The notes below the pieces were generated by a model. It made no database searches and was not told where the DNA came from. It saw nothing but the letters and a program-made list of their open reading frames with translations. From Closterium sp. NIES-65 (taxonomy: Eukaryota; Streptophyta; Zygnematophyceae; Desmidiales; Closteriaceae), in assembly GCA_948144175.1 (NCBI GenBank), contig CANXME010000106.1, forward strand, positions 3,906,001 to 3,970,000: a stretch of 64,000 nucleotides of DNA, given 5' to 3'. How positions within the stretch are numbered: the stretch's first letter is position 1; each line of letters opens with the position of its first letter. Position numbers and translations under genes: made by a program. Below, one piece after another: positions 7,881-20,583 of this stretch.

Positions 7881-8895
7881 AACGAGGTACTAGCGCTAAA
7901 CCGAGGGCAGGTGAGGCACTGTAGCACCCGCTCTCCTTCCTACCACTTCCCGTGACTATATCGAATCTGATCCAGAGCTCGCCCTGCGGGTTTAGTACCA
8001 ATAACGGCGATCTGACGTCCCGGATTGCATGCAAGTATATTACGAGAAACAACCCTAGTGCTGCGTCGTGCCTCCTGGCACGAAGTGAAGGGTCCATAAC
8101 GCGGCACAGATGCAGCCCAAGGTGCGCCATTGCTCGATGATGCAATGCTGTGACGCGTCCGCTAACACCCGTGGACTGCGCTGCGGTGAGTGTGATGACT
8201 TCAGGCTTGATGCTCGGTCGGCTTGTTTTGTGCGACGCCAGGCGGTGATATGCGGTGCTACGCTGTGTAATGCGGCGCATTGCTTTGGAACCGTGCTGCG
8301 TACAATTATGGCCGACCGTTTGACCCAGTTTGGTTCCCAAATCTAAGTGCCTAGGCTCTGCCGAAGCTTACGAACAGATAATTGGTTGTGGTTCGGAGCA
8401 GCTGCGGTTTCGGTTCGGGAGGTGTGTAAGGCAAACACGAAGCAGGTTTGGGCTCAAATAATGTCAAGAAACTCGGCTCGAGATCCAACCTCGTAGTGAA
8501 CTTTGGGTGTATTATTCTAAGTTAATTAAAGAGGGTACAGTGAATCAGCTAAGTTTTGTCTTATTGGATTCAATCAAGCCTGTGGGCCTGACCCAGTCTT
8601 TCATAAATTTCAAGAGTTTCCATTTCACACCCCTTTTCACCTATCCATTCAGTTTTTTTTCTCTAGTTTAGCTGAAATTGCTGTTGGACAAGATTAATGT
8701 ACGCAAACCCACTGAAATGAAGCGCACTGCTCATACAAGTTGCCAAAGGCAACGTTTTCACAGTCACCAGGTTGAATGAGTTGCAGCAGCACCTAGCAGT
8801 TCATGCGTCTAGCACCTAGCACCCTGCTGTGTCTTGATTGAGGCACCACCACAGACACTAGCAGCTTCCAGCACCATTCTCTCCTATGGCATGAC
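7881..8895. other. Unrecognised intergenic sequence
   Basis: I see no convincing gene, RNA gene or repeat. Reading frames are short and without recognisable motifs. AT content rises after 8340. Confidence 0.6.
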
Positions 8896-8901
8896 ACGTC
8901 A

Positions 8902-9005
8902 TCATGATACAAGCTTCGCTAAAGCCGGCTCCACTAGAGGTTTGAGCAGCTCAGGGCGTTTGAAGCGGTACTCCTGTTTGATCGCCTCTGCTGCTTGCTG
9001 CTCCC
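8902..9005 (-). pseudogene. EMC2 C-terminal fragment, second copy
   Basis: The minus strand encodes about 33 residues ending AIKQEYRFKRPELLKP and then a stop at 8902-8904. It is nearly identical to the end of the EMC2 gene at 63053-63150, differing at a few residues near the stop. Upstream exon sequence is missing, so this is a broken duplicate. It lies close to the left hAT copy just as the real gene lies close to the right hAT copy, which suggests the transposon moved or recombined with this gene end. Confidence 0.7.
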
Positions 9006-9035
9006 ATGCATGCACAGACCAGGCCTCTTGATATC

Positions 9036-9292
9036 ACGGTAAATCACCCTTATGGCCCTTACTATAAGGGTGGGTTTAAGTGTTCACCCTGATTTTACAG
9101 AGTTGTATTTTAGGGCGCCCTTCAGGCCTCTGGATAGGATTTGGGGCACTCTCACTCGCAAGGCCAGTTCGCTGAAGTTGGTCTTTCAGGAAGGGTGGGT
9201 CAGCCATGTCAGTCTTTTTTCTCAGTGTCAGTTGGAAAGGTACTCTTGCTCATCAGTGTGCACATTGTTTTCACCCTTTCATGTTTAGACTT
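9036..9292. mobile_element. Repeat block B, inverted copy at 62872-63043
   Basis: The segment 9123-9292 matches the reverse complement of 62872-63043 at high identity. Its left part (aaatcacccttatggccctt, 9043 onward) resembles the start of the hAT-linked repeat near 9645. Short ctaaaatc/accctgatttt motifs recur. Probably a non-autonomous DNA-element fragment; no coding sequence. Confidence 0.6.
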
Positions 9293-9617
9293 AAGCGTGG
9301 ATTACATATTAAAGATGGCATTAACTAACAGAGCAACTAAAGCATCAGTGCCTGGTTCTAACAGAATAAGCTTAGCAGTGAGCACAAGATAATACGGTAT
9401 AGGAACTCTTGAGCAGGGCGGCGCTTCTTGCCACGAGGAGGAAAACTGGATGAATGAAATAAACTGACTGGGTTGGGGTTGGGCGAGAGCGGCTGGTCGG
9501 TGGGTGGGGGTCTGGTGGGGAGGGAGAAAGGGACCAAGCAGGACTCTCTTGGACGATGCACACTTGTGTGGCGCTGTGTGTCACCGCCAGGCAGGCAAAA
9601 TGCATGTGGTACGGGTA
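9293..9617. other. Unrecognised spacer
   Basis: No gene or repeat recognised between block B and the left end of the hAT-linked repeat. Confidence 0.5.
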
Positions 9618-10216
9618 CCAGGGCTCTGGTTAGCAGGGTGAATCACCCTTACAACCCTTACTATAAGTCTGGGTTGTCTTGGCCTTTTTTTTCAGAGTTG
9701 TTTGTGGCTGGACCCTTTTTTGAAAAAGCTATGTTTCACAATAGGCTGATATTTCAGAGTGGCTTGTGTAACTAGACTGGTGTGAAAGACTCGAAACGAA
9801 TTTGACGCTGACGAATTTCGGGGGGGGGGGGGGGGGGGTTCCAGCACATCAACAGTCGGCGAAAATCTTGCCGCAATTAGTGGCTAACTTTCACAATCAC
9901 GACTGTGCGGGTCGCCTTGACGGCCCGGACCGCCAGGACACGGCGCAGCCGTGCAGAGTGGCAGGACATCATCACGTCCCGCCTTCTGCATAGCACAGCA
10001 CAGCGCGGCGTGCGCACGCAATCCCCTCCACACCGAACCTTCCAGATTCCCACTACCATCACACACCCTCCTTGGACACCCCACCGGGACGGGAAGCTCT
10101 CACAGCAACGCTTTGCAGACAAGCATGGTCTTTTCTACAAGCTCAGCCACTGTCTCACCACCACGCAGCTCCTGTCTGAGTGTCTAGCTAGCTAGCCACA
10201 TCCCATTTTCTTGTCC

Positions 10217-13061
10217 ATGGCTATTGACGTTCTTTGTCACGACGACAACGAGGTCGGCAAGCCTCGTTCCGACTCTCCCCCGAGAACAGGTCTCAGCTTT
10301 TTGAGGCCTTTTGCGGTTCCCGTTACCGAGTTTGTCCAGACGCGGACAGATCCGCCCTCCCTACCCACTACTGGTTCCAATGCAACGACCCCATAACCTG
10401 CCATTGCCGGCCCATCCCAAGAACTCACGGAGCCTGGACGGGAGTCGAGTGGCACAAAGCGCAAACCAAGCGTCAGTACCGTGCTGCAGAAATGGCGTCA
10501 GCGGAAGCTCAGATTTACACGGGAGCCCAGTCTAGGCGACGAGGTGGGTGACATCGACGGAGACAACGAAGAGGAGGAAGATCTCACGACCTCAGAAAAA
10601 GATCCTTAACTCGCATTTACCAAGGCACACCGTCGCTTCACAAACCCCGGGCAACGATTATTCCCGTGGCTTATGTTGTCTCGCGCTGACGATGGGTTTC
10701 CTATTTTAAAATGCAGCACTTGCATGGAGTTTGGCATCGAGAATGCAAATACGGCATACGGCAAGGGCGGTGCTGGTGGACGCGACATGCAGAAGCAGAG
10801 AATTTGAACTCATCAACGGTCTACAGCACATCTTGACGCGCATGGGGCCAAGAAGGCGACGGAGAGCCGGAATTTGCGCCAAGCGATGCTGGACGAGTAC
10901 GAGGGAGTCGACAAGAAGACACTTCACCTTATCGCGGCGTTAAAAACGGCGGTTTTCACGTGCCATTCCGAGGCACCAATCTCTTCCTACATCGGGTTTA
11001 TCAAGTTTATGCTGGAGATGGGTTGCCCGAACCTCCCGATTGATCAGCGCGGAAGCTACTACTCAGAGTGAGAATCTCGAAGTCATGTTTTGACACGGTT
11101 ATGTTTTCCTGACACTCGTGTGCGTTCTGACATATGCACCGTATACATGCAGGTATGGCTTCTCCGAGTTGGTCGAAGCCGCGTCCAAGTATTTATGTGA
11201 AGAGCAACTGCAGCACATCAGACAGAGTCCCTACATCGGGATCGCTCTGGATGAGAGTACCGATAGGGTGTGCGAGAAGCACCTTATCGTGTACGTCACG
11301 TACTTGAAATGCGAGGAGGTCGTGACGGAGTTTCTCTCCCTGCTGACGATCGACAAGGCAGATGCTGCAAGTCTCCAAGACGTGCTGCTTACGCATCTGC
11401 ATGCGATCGGCCTCGACTTCTCGAAAATCGTCGGGATAAGCACTGACGGTGGTTCGGTCATGACCGGGGAGCATGCTGGCCTTGTGGCTCATCTCCGCGC
11501 GAAGAACCTCTACCTCGTCTCCGCGCGAAGAACCTCTAGCTCGTCTCATGTCACTGCATTGCCCATCAGTAGGAAAATGCGGATGTAAAATGAATGTCAT
11601 GTGAAAAGTTTAATGCATCAATGAACTCCCTTACTACCGACCTGGCTAACATGAATGCTTTCCTTTCACAGAGAGGCGCTCGCTGCCAAAGATGCTGCGA
11701 CCAAGCTGACGGACTTGGAAATCGTTGACAAGGGAGTTCGGGCGGTGGCGACGATGCTGTCGCAAAGCTCCAATCACCATAGGCGTTTCCGCCAACTTCA
11801 AGAAGTTGTCTGCGAGACGAACCTCGAGCTGCAGGGCATTCATGACGTGCGTTGGCTATCACGGGGAGAGGCGGTGAAGAGTTTTGCGAAGGTGCTTCCG
11901 GCGACGGTATTCTTGCTGCACGAGAAGGATAAAAAGATGTACGAGACCTGCATGTATTTCAAATTTCACTTTCTCGTCTACTTCCTTGCAGATTTGCTAG
12001 CGATCCTGAACGAGTTGAATGCCAAGTTCCAGAAGCTTCAAGTAATGTTTTCATTTTGCAGGCGGTAGATGTTAAGTCACTAAAAAACCCAACGACTAAC
12101 ATTGTCTTGTGTCTCTAAACCTGGCAAGTGGACATTACAGTCGTCGCAAGTGAAGTTTTCCTTGCGTATCCCACAATCGAAGTCCACTATCTAGACTACG
12201 AGGATTCAATTGGCAGCGGACAATCACCCTTGCTGAACAAGTTCCTAAAGAAGCAGGCAGATCCGCAACATCGGGAGGTAAAGGTGTAGGGTGTGGACAT
12301 GAATGGTGAACCGGCTAAACACGTGTTCGTGCTGCACGAGCACCTTATCAAAGGTAAAAAAACTGGCCACGACTACTACTCGTGCAAGAAGCTCTGCCAG
12401 GTCTACGCACGTGAGGTGAAGGAACGCCTGAAGTACCGGTTGGAGGATCTGGAACATTTGAACGGCGCCAAGATATTCCGTCCACCCATGTATGCGGATG
12501 ACAAGAGTCAGCGCATGTGCAAGTGTCGAGAGTGGCTGGGCCAGCTCGACAAAATGTTTCGCCACGCGCTCCCAGGTACAGTTGCATGATTTTGTGTTGT
12601 GAGTGTCCATTGTGCTTTCAAAATTTGTTGCATTCATTTGCATATTCATTTCTGTGTTCGCATTGCACCCCCCAACAGATGTGCAGTTCAAGGAGTGCGA
12701 GAGGGAGCAGGTACTGTTCCTGCACACCATCGAAAACAACCACGGGGCGTTGAACTTCTACAAATCACTGACCCTAATGCTGCAGTCAATGGATTATGGC
12801 GGTGCATAAACAAACATGGTCCGTTTGTGGCAGGCGGTGGCAGTGCTCCCATTGAGCACTATTGAGTGCGAGCGCGGTTTCAGCCAACAAAACCACATCA
12901 AGAGCAGTACACGTACCAGTTTATCAGATGAACGATTGGGAGATTTGATGATGTGTGCGCTTCTCCCATCTGCAGATGTGAACTGGATGAACGTTGCGGC
13001 ACTCTTTCAAGCTCTCATGAAGCGCCGCCCAGCCGGAGACTTTGTCAATCATGTAATGTAG
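10217..13061 (+). pseudogene. hAT transposase (ZNF862-like, TTF-type zinc finger), inactivated
   Basis: The role would be cut-and-paste transposition. One reading frame runs 10217-11071 through three in-frame stops (TAA 10394, TAA 10607, TGA about 10805). It carries a Lys/Arg- then acid-rich N-terminus, a TTF-type zinc-finger segment (FPWLML...ILKCSTC) and a helical ISSYIGFIKFM stretch. After an intron to about 11152 comes the catalytic-core region with IALDESTD and STDGGSVMTGEHAG. A 26-bp tandem duplication at about 11498-11549 shifts the frame just before the expected CHCIAH motif. Exon ~11672-12060 has IHDVRWLSRGEAVK. Further blocks lie at 12130-12590 and 12680-13061, ending with the hAT C-terminal dimerisation motif (LPLSTIECERGFSQQNH). 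Family assignment is strong from these motifs; the gene is dead. Confidence 0.8.
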
Positions 13062-13224
13062 GCATGTATGGTAGGTAGTTGCAGGGTTAGGTTTCGTACG
13101 TAGATACAAAATGACACCCTACCGATGTTGTTTAGTACTTGTAGTTTTAGAAGAAAAAAACTAATTCTGACCATCACACTGATAAGGAAAGGTAAACTAG
13201 CCCTCAACTTTTACCAGAAATAGT
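13062..13224. other. hAT 3' flank
   Basis: AT-richer sequence after the transposase stop; no gene seen. It probably contains the unresolved right end of the hAT element. Confidence 0.4.
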
Positions 13225-13294
13225 GCATTATAAGGCACACACTGACAGAAAAAGTACCGTCATCGCCCAGATAAAAGACATATATGTCGTATCT

Positions 13295-13420
13295 TGTGAA
13301 GAAATGAGGAATGAATGAACTAGTAGGCAGGTACCCACAAGTAGGAAAACCTAGAAATGTTGTACCCCATATAGTCTACCCCACTACAACCTACACAGAC
13401 TATAGCATATAAGTTTGACA
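13295..13420 (-). repeat. E1 3' LTR
   Basis: 126 bp, begins and ends with the inverted TG/CA dinucleotides. Preceded on the element strand by the polypurine tract TATGGGGGTG. Confidence 0.9.
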
Positions 13421-13520
13421 CACCCCCATAGGCAAAGTGGGGGAGAACAAGAGGTCACAAGACCAGTCAAGCAAAGCAAAGCAAGCTCAGGGTGGATCAC
13501 AACGTCACCACACAATCCGA
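13421..13520 (-). promoter_or_regulatory. E1 3' conserved block and polypurine tract
   Basis: The stretch cacccccataggcaaagtgg through ctcagggtggatcac and tcaccacacaatccgag is retained at the same place in E2, E4, E5 and the coding-less E6. It therefore looks like a cis-acting 3' signal (plus-strand priming and possibly packaging). Confidence 0.6.
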
Positions 13521-13617
13521 GAACAAGAGCAAGGCCAAAAGGCCAATTCACATGCAAGATCATATATAAAGGTAAACAGGCAAGTGCAGGTATAGAAAGA
13601 TCATAGTACAAGCAAGG

Positions 13618-16600
13618 TCAAGAAGTGAGCAAGTGAGGCCAAGTAGGCACAAGACCTAGCATCGTACAGAAGCGCTGATGATCACCAGGCGAAAGTGCCT
13701 TGGTAGAGATATCAGCAGTGTTGGCCTTAGAGGCCACGTAAGCAAGGCGTAGCTGACCACGCTGCTGCAGCTCACGAGCAAGGAAGTAGCGGAGAGCAAT
13801 GTGCTTCGTTCTGTGCTCCAGTCTGTGCTCCCGAAACAAGGCCAGCATGGCCTTGTTGTCTACGTACAAAACTGGAGGAGAACGAGGCGGCTCTCCTAGG
13901 TCAGTCAGCAGGTAGGTGAGTGAGCGTAGCTCCTGTGTAGCCATGGCCCCCGCGTAGATCTCAGCCTCACAGCTGGAGCCGAGAGCATAAGACGAGCGGG
14001 TAGACCGCCACAAAACAGAGCTGGAGCCAAGGTTGAAGGTGTAACCCTGTGAGGATTGCTGCGTAGCCTGGTCGTCAGCCCAAGAAGCGTCAGCGTGACC
14101 TGTGAGGACCACTCGACGTCGCCCTCAAAGCACTAGCCCCATGCCCGACGTACTACACACATAGCGCAACACCCTCTTCGCTGCAGCCATATGCTTTGGT
14201 CTGTGTCTCCCAGGAGCAACATAGCGTGCCAAGATGCTAAGAGGGTATGCAAGGTCAGGTCGTATGCAGGTCATCAGGTACATGAGGCAGCCAACAAGCT
14301 CTGGGTACGGGCCACTCGGCTCTACGGACTCATCCGAAGGTAGAGCTGAGAGCGAGTGGCGAGTAGACAGAGGAGTGGCCTGAGGAGAGGAGTACGTGAA
14401 GCCGAAGTGCTGAAGGACCTGCTGCACCATCTGAAACTGAGTCAAGGTAATGGTGCGCTGTGCTTTGACCTGGGTGATCTGCAAGCCAAGGTAGCTACGC
14501 AGTTCACCTAGGCCGTGCACGTGTGTCTCTTCTGCAGCTCTGACTTCACGTGGGCGAGTCCAGCAGTGTCAACAGTGGCAAAGACCAAGTCGTCGACGTA
14601 CACGAGGATGTACAACGGCGGCAAAGAGGTGTCGGTGCGCAGAAACAACGACGGGTCGGCAGCAGAAGGAGCAAACCCAAGAGCCGCAAGTGTAGTCCTC
14701 AGTGTGTCATGCCACTCATGGGGCGCCTGGCGGAGACCGTAGACTGGCCGCCGGAGGCTCCACTGGGTACCAGGGGGAAACGACCCAGTGAAGCCAGGTG
14801 GGCGGCGCAGCCAGATCTCCTCGTGCAGGCTGCCGTGCAGGAAAGCTGTGCTGAAGTGAAGAGAGTGAAGCTCGTAGTCGCGCTGAGCGGCTATGTGTAG
14901 CAGCACCCGAAGAGTGGTCATCTTCGAGGTGGGAGAGAAGGTATGAAAATAGTCAACTCCCTGCCGCTGACTGAAGCCTCGAGCCACGTAGTGCGCCTTG
15001 AAGACAGGCTGAGAACCCGGCGGCCGCTTCACCCTGAAAATCCACATGCCACTGATAATGATCGCCTCAGGTGGGGGATCCTCGTTGACGTACGTTCCTG
15101 TGGACTTCCAGGAAGCCATCTCTGCGTCCATGGCTGACTGCCAGTGAGAGGAGTATGGACCCTCAATCGCCTTAGCGTACGATCGAGGAGTCGGGATGTG
15201 TGGTGCATCCGGGTCTCCCTCAAGGGCAATCAGCGTGGACACGAGATGAGTTAAAGCAGCAGCAAAACACTAGAAATCCTCCTGCCTGTCCTCAAGGACG
15301 TCCGTACCAAGAGCACACTCACCCCCGACGGACGGAGGACAGACTTACTCAGACTCAGCAACAAGACTAGCAGCGTAGTCTAGACGACAACGAGAAGCAA
15401 AGTCGACAAGCTCAGCAACTAAGGCAGACGCAGCAGTGGACTTAAAAGAAGGGTCAGTGACAACAGTGGCCAGGACTCGCGTGACACTAGGACTGGCAGC
15501 ACGAAGAGAGTCAGACTCAGGGTCAGCAAGAACAAGAAGAGAGGACTCTAGAGGAGACGGCAACAGGACACGAAGAGGAGCTGTGGAAGGACATAATGCC
15601 ATTTTGGTGTGTGCCTGGGACCGTAGGAGGACGTGGACGCGGAGCACGACTACTAGTGCGAGCAGCATGAACAGGCGATGCAGGACGAGACGCAGGCTCA
15701 CGACGCTTAGCAAGACCTCCAGTAGGACCAGTGTAGGGAGGAGCAGGTAGGGGGGAGGCGGGCTGTAACCGTGATTTCGACTGGACAAGCTCTGGACACT
15801 CTAAGGGAGGAGCAGGACCTGTAGAAGGCGGGAGACCAGGAACCTGCTCAAGGAGCGGAACGAAGTACGGCCGCGGCTGCGCAGTGCCTCCAGAATTGGC
15901 AGGGACAGCACCAGTACCCCCAGCGGCAGCACCAGCGCCAGCAGTACGTCCAGCTCCAACAGCACCAACTCCAGCACCCTCAAACGCACCAGCGCCAGTA
16001 GAACCACCAGCGCCAACACCCCCAGCAGCTCCAGCTCCAGCAGCACGAACTCCAGCAGGACCAGCAGCTCTAGTACCGCAAGCAGCTCTAGCAGTTTCTG
16101 CAACACGACAAACTCCAGCAGCCTCAGCAGCACCCCTAGCCCTTGCAGCTCTAGTACCGCCAGTACATGCACCTCCGGGACCAGCAGCAACAGTAGCACC
16201 TCCAGCTCTAGCAGCATGGCCCCAGCGCTGGGCAAACCACTCATGCAGCTCCTGCGGAGAGAGTAGCTCTCGTCTCGACGAAGCACCGCGAGAGACCACA
16301 CGAGCACCCTCAACACCCCTAGGCTCCGCACCCCCAGGCTCAGCACCCCAAGGCTCAGCACCCCCACACTCAGCACCCCTAGGCTCAGCACCCCTAGACT
16401 TAGCACCCCTTGGCGCAGCACCCCCAGGCTCAGCACCTCCAGACCCGGCACCTGCAGGCTCAGCACCTCTAGTAGCATCAGAGTCAACAGCTACCTCGAC
16501 ACGCTCGACTACGTCTACCTAGGACACACCTGACGAGGCAGGACCCTGAGGGGGAAGGGGGTCTACCGGGGGAGGACCTGGCGCAAGGAAGAGCGGCGGT

Positions 16601-19457
16601 GGGGGGAGGGGCGCAGTGCGGTAAGTAAAAAGATGATAGTAAGGCACCGACTCATCAATGGTGACGTCCTAGGAGGACAGAACACGGCGCGAGGTGGGGT
16701 GGTAAAGCTGCCATCCAGGCGTGTCAGGGGGGAAGCCAAGGAAAACGCAGGGAAGAGCACGGGGGGACAGCTTGTACGCAAACAAGGCGCGGACAAACGC
16801 CCGAGATCCCCAAACCCGAAACGAAGACGCATCGCCAACCTTCCCCGTCCACCGCAAGTTGGGGGAGGTCCCTGGCAAGGAGACCCCGTGCTGAAGGTTG
16901 AGCTGATGCGCTGCGTACTGAACTGCAAACGGCCACGGAATATGGGGGGCAGCCACATGGATCATGGACGTACGAGCGACGTCCATGACCATACCAATGC
17001 GGCGCTCAGCAATCTCATATTTCTATGGAGAGGCCGGAAGCGTGAAGGTCTTGCGGATGCCTTCTGCACGTGAGAAGGCTCCTAGACGGTCACACGAAAT
17101 CTCCCCACCTCTGTCAGAGTCCAGACGCAGAACAGGAAAGTCCAAGCCAAAACTCTCTCTGAGCTGGAGACGAGCTGCGCGGATCCAATCGATCAACACC
17201 TCAGTGACATCACACTTGCTGTGTACGGGGAACACCGTGGTGTAGCGCAAGTAGTTGTTAACCACCAACAGGAAGTAACGCTCGTGACCTTGGCCACGGA
17301 CGTGGGCGGGGCCCCACACGTCCATCTGAAGAGTCTGCAACGGAGATTCTGTCGGAGGAAACTCGGAGGAGTGAGGGGCGGCGCGCTGGCGCCCCTCGAC
17401 GTAGGGGACGCAGATAGGGGCAGGCCCCGGAGGTAGTGTAGGGAGGGACCGGGGATGACCAGAGACAAGGACACGTGAGGCCATGCCTCCGAGACGAGGT
17501 AGGGAGGGGTGACCAAGGCGGTGGTGCCAAAGGAGAGTCTGGTGGGACAGCACACGACATGAGCAGGGCGCAGACTCAGGACCAGACCTGGAGGCTACAG
17601 CAAACACCTGACTCTACGCAGCTACCTGACCAGACTCAGCAACCGGAGGAGAATCAGTAGTCAGTGTGTACAGGCTCGACCCCAGCAGACGGGTAAACGT
17701 GGCCAAGTGTCGGCCCGCCTGAGCACACGGACAGTGGTTCACCCGCTGACTCGTAGGAGTGAACTGGTCAACCCCCCAATCCTGTAGATCAGCACCACTC
17801 ACCAAGTTCGTAGAGAACGAGGGGAGGTAGAGACCCGACAGGGTGCCAGAGTGGGCTGCCGGACACGGTAAGACAATGGAGAAGCGAGCAAGGACAGGAC
17901 CCCCAGAGGGGTCCGCCAGGGAGACCACAACCGGCCGACTAAGCGGCATAAGCGTGGTGCGGTCTCGAAAGAAGGAGCGGGAAGCACCCGAGTCAAGGGT
18001 GAAGGTGTGTAAGGCTTGAGCCGGCGTAGTACCTGAGAGAGCAGACTCACCAGCACCTGGGGCAGTAGACGCATCAGCACCTAGAGCAGCAGCCTCACCA
18101 GCACCTAGAGCAGCAGCCTCAATGCCTTGGTCAGGCGGAACACACAGGTAACAGTCACCCTCAACACTATTAGACATAGCATACATGGCAGCAAGAATAG
18201 CATTATAATCAAGATCAAAACCCCCGCCCTAGACAGATCTCCCCAGCGAGGGATCTCAGTGGCGTCAAGGAACTGGTGACGCCACGCGTCCGTCAGGTGG
18301 CCGAAGCAGCGCTAGGTGGAGTGTGGGCCCCCACACTGCTCACTAGCGCGGTCGCCAGTACGGAGGACGTAGGTGCACGGACCAGTACCCCCACCTCGCA
18401 GAAGCCCAGCGTACCACTCACGAAGCTGATGAGGGGAGAGGGTCTCACGACTGCGCTGCTGCTGCTGGCGCGGACCACCACCGGACCCACTCCTCTGCGC
18501 AGAGCCGCGACCAGCTCCACTGCTGCCGCCGCTGCCTCCGCCAGCTCCGCCGCCTCCACCACCTCCTCCGCCTCCGCCACCTTCGCTCCCTCCGCCACCG
18601 CCGCCGCCTCCTCCGCCTCCACAGCTGCTGCCGACACCTCCACCCCCGCCACCACTCCCACCACCACCCCCACCCCCTCCACCGCCTCCACCACCACCTC
18701 CACCACCCCCGCCAGCCCCTCTAGCGCCCTTGGCCCCCTTGCCCTTGCCGGTGCGGCGTCTCCCGCTAGAGGTAGACGCCGCACCGACCGACTCGAAACC
18801 AACGAGGTCGGCCGCAGTAGCAGAAGCAACAGAGGGCAAGAGGGGGGAAGGGGAACACCCCTCAAAGACGGGGGTGCGAGGGTCAACGGTGAGTGTGGTG
18901 GGGCAAACTGAGAGGAATTGGTCCTTGACTAAGCGAAGGGAGTTAGGGAGCCGGGTGACTATGTAGTAGAGGGTGATGTACATGGTCGGGGGGGGGGGTC
19001 TTGGCACAGAACTCAGCACGAAGCGCAGCGCGGTAGTGAGTGTCACTAGTGCGAAGGTGCGTAATGAGGTCAGCAACTGTCGGAAAGGTAGCAAGGTGAG
19101 GGAACAGGTACGGCAACATGAGGTGGCTAAGAGCTGCAGTGGCAGTGGAAGAGTGGCGTGCAACTACAGCGTCGTACAAGGTCTTAGCACTCTTGTACTG
19201 ACTAAAGTGGGCACGCTTAGTGGTCGGTAAGTGGCGACGCACAGCAAGACGGGCAGCAGCATCGCGTGTGGCCCACTGTGAGCGAACAGTGCTGTCAGCA
19301 GTAGCAGGCGGGGCAGGAGAGGCACCAGAGGTGAGATCGAACAGGGAGAGGCCGTCTGCCCTATCGCACTCTAGGAACAGCAGGAGGTCATCGACCTAGA
19401 CCTCGAAGTCAATTGCACGACCATCAGTATCAAAGGTAAGGACACTGGGGTAGCCAT
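13618..19457 (-). pseudogene. E1 gag-pol remnant
   Basis: Read right to left. Gag begins with ATG at 19457 (MATP...), then a Gly-rich tract (18500-18720). A variant zinc knuckle follows (GPCTYVLRTGD...CGG.H, about 18340-18400). The protease motif DSGAS lies near 17990. Integrase comes next, with the HHCC finger and MDVWGPAHV (17023-17607) and its C-terminal part (16563-17070). A proline/alanine-rich linker occupies 15345-16490. Reverse transcriptase is at 14125-15242 (YVDDLVF near 14600) and RNase H at 13618-14112 (GHADASWADDQ, CEAEIYAG, YVDNKAM). The polyprotein is broken by several stops and frameshifts, including a stop soon after the gag start. Compare the intact copy at 50846-56779. Confidence 0.85.
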
Positions 19458-19499
19458 GACTGCAGTGGCCTAGCAGGGAGTGATCTCACTCGACCGAGT

Positions 19500-20420
19500 A
19501 AGTAGGGCCGGGGCGCGCCGGTAGGGCGGCTCGGCGGCTCTGCTGCTCGGCTGCTGGGCGGCACGGCGGCTCGGCGGCTCGACTGCTGGGCGGCTCGGCG
19601 GCTTGGCTGTTGGGCGGCTCGGCTGCTGGGCGGCTTGGCGGCTCGGTTGCTGGGCGGCTCGGCTGCTGGGCGGCTGGCGGCGTGGTGGCTTGGCTACTCA
19701 GTTGCTGGGCGGCTCAGCAGTGAAGGGGCCGGTAGAGGCGGCGACGAGGCCGGTAGGGGCGGCGATGGGGCCGCTAGTGGCGGCGACGGGGCCGCTAAGG
19801 GCGGCGAGGTGGCCGCGAAGGGTGGCGACGGGGCCTCCAGGGGCGGCGACGGGGCCGCTAGGGGCGGCGATGGGACCGCAGAGGGGCTGCAAGGGGCCTA
19901 GAGGGGTGGCGATGACGCCGTGAAGGGGCCTAGAGGGGGCGGCGACGAGGTCGCAAGGGGCGGCGATGGGGCCGCGAAGGGGCCGCGAGGGGCCAAGAGG
20001 GGCGGCGACGGGGCCTAGAGCAGCGACGACGGGGCCGCGAGGGCCCTAGAGGGGCAGCAACAAGGCCGCGAAGGGGCTGAAAGGGGCATAGAGGGGGCGG
20101 CGACGGGGCTGCAAGGGGCGGCGACGGGGCTGCGAAGGGGCCGCGAGGGGCCTAGAGGGGCGGCGACGGGGCCTAGAGCGGCGGCGACGGGGCCACGAAG
20201 GGGCCGCGAAGGGCCTAGAGGGGCGGCGATGGGGCTGCTAGGGGCGGCGACGGGGCCGCGAAGGGGCCGCGAGGGGCCTAGAGGGGCGTCGACGGGGCCG
20301 GAAAGGACGGCGACGGGACCGCTAGGGGTGGCGCGAGGGGCCTCTAGGAGGGCGCGACGTGAGGGCGGCCTACGGGGTGCTCCTCAGGCAGGAAAGAAAG
20401 ATCGAGTCAGGTGGTGGGCC
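19500..20420 (-). repeat. E1 GC-rich repeat leader
   Basis: Region between primer site and gag, made of imperfect tandem units of the type ggggcggcgacggggccgc and, near gag, ggctgctgggcggctcggc. Each related copia copy has a leader in this position with its own unit. Spurious Ala/Gly/Arg reading frames occur on both strands. Confidence 0.8.
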
Positions 20421-20458
20421 CTGAGAAGCGTTCCCACGAGGGAACCTGCTCTATACTA

Positions 20459-20583
20459 TGTGAAGAATGAAGAATGAATGAACTAGCAAGCAGGTGGGTA
20501 CAAGTAGGAAAACCTAGAAATGTTGTACCCCATATAGTCTACCCTACTACAGCCTACACTGAATATAGCATATAAGTTTGACA
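20459..20583 (-). repeat. E1 5' LTR
   Basis: 125 bp, direct repeat of 13295-13420. On the element strand it is followed by a mutated initiator-Met primer-binding site and by a hairpin (gttccc/gggaac arms, 20430-20445). Confidence 0.9.

Larger units (their letters stand above)
9618..13250 (+). mobile_element. hAT-superfamily DNA transposon, decayed
   Basis: The left part (9618-10415) is duplicated at 60787-61090 plus 62343-62853, and the body encodes a hAT-type transposase (10217-13061). The left boundary is set by where the two copies begin to match (ccagggctctggttagcagg). The right boundary is not resolved because the other copy is truncated at 62853. A poly-G run interrupts the 5' region in both copies (18 G at 9821; about 23 G at 60993). 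Confidence 0.65.
13295..20583 (-). mobile_element. Ty1/copia element E1, decayed
   Basis: Full-length but degenerate copia element of 7.3 kb. It is bounded by 125-126-bp LTRs with TG...CA ends and a near-perfect 5-bp target duplication (tatct 13290-13294 / aatct 20584-20588). The order on the minus strand is LTR, degenerate primer site (TAGTATAGAGCAGG, 20458 downward), GC-rich leader, gag-pol, conserved 3' block, purine tract, LTR. LTRs differ at several positions, more than in E4 to E6, so it is older. Confidence 0.9.

Noticed and set aside
9905..10195. 96-residue frame conserved in both hAT copies (also 62343-62633)
   Set aside because: Same length in both copies because the DNA is about 95% identical. 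It begins without an ATG in context, lies in the 5' leader of the transposase, and shows no protein motif.
15523..16299. Ala/Gly-rich frames around the E1 linker on both strands
   Set aside because: They are out-of-frame readings of the repeat linker of the copia polyprotein.
18276..18911. Plus-strand Thr/Ser/Ala-rich frame (also 22556-23056, 47601-48221, 55517-56188)
   Set aside because: Antisense of the Gly-rich part of copia gag, recurring in every copy.
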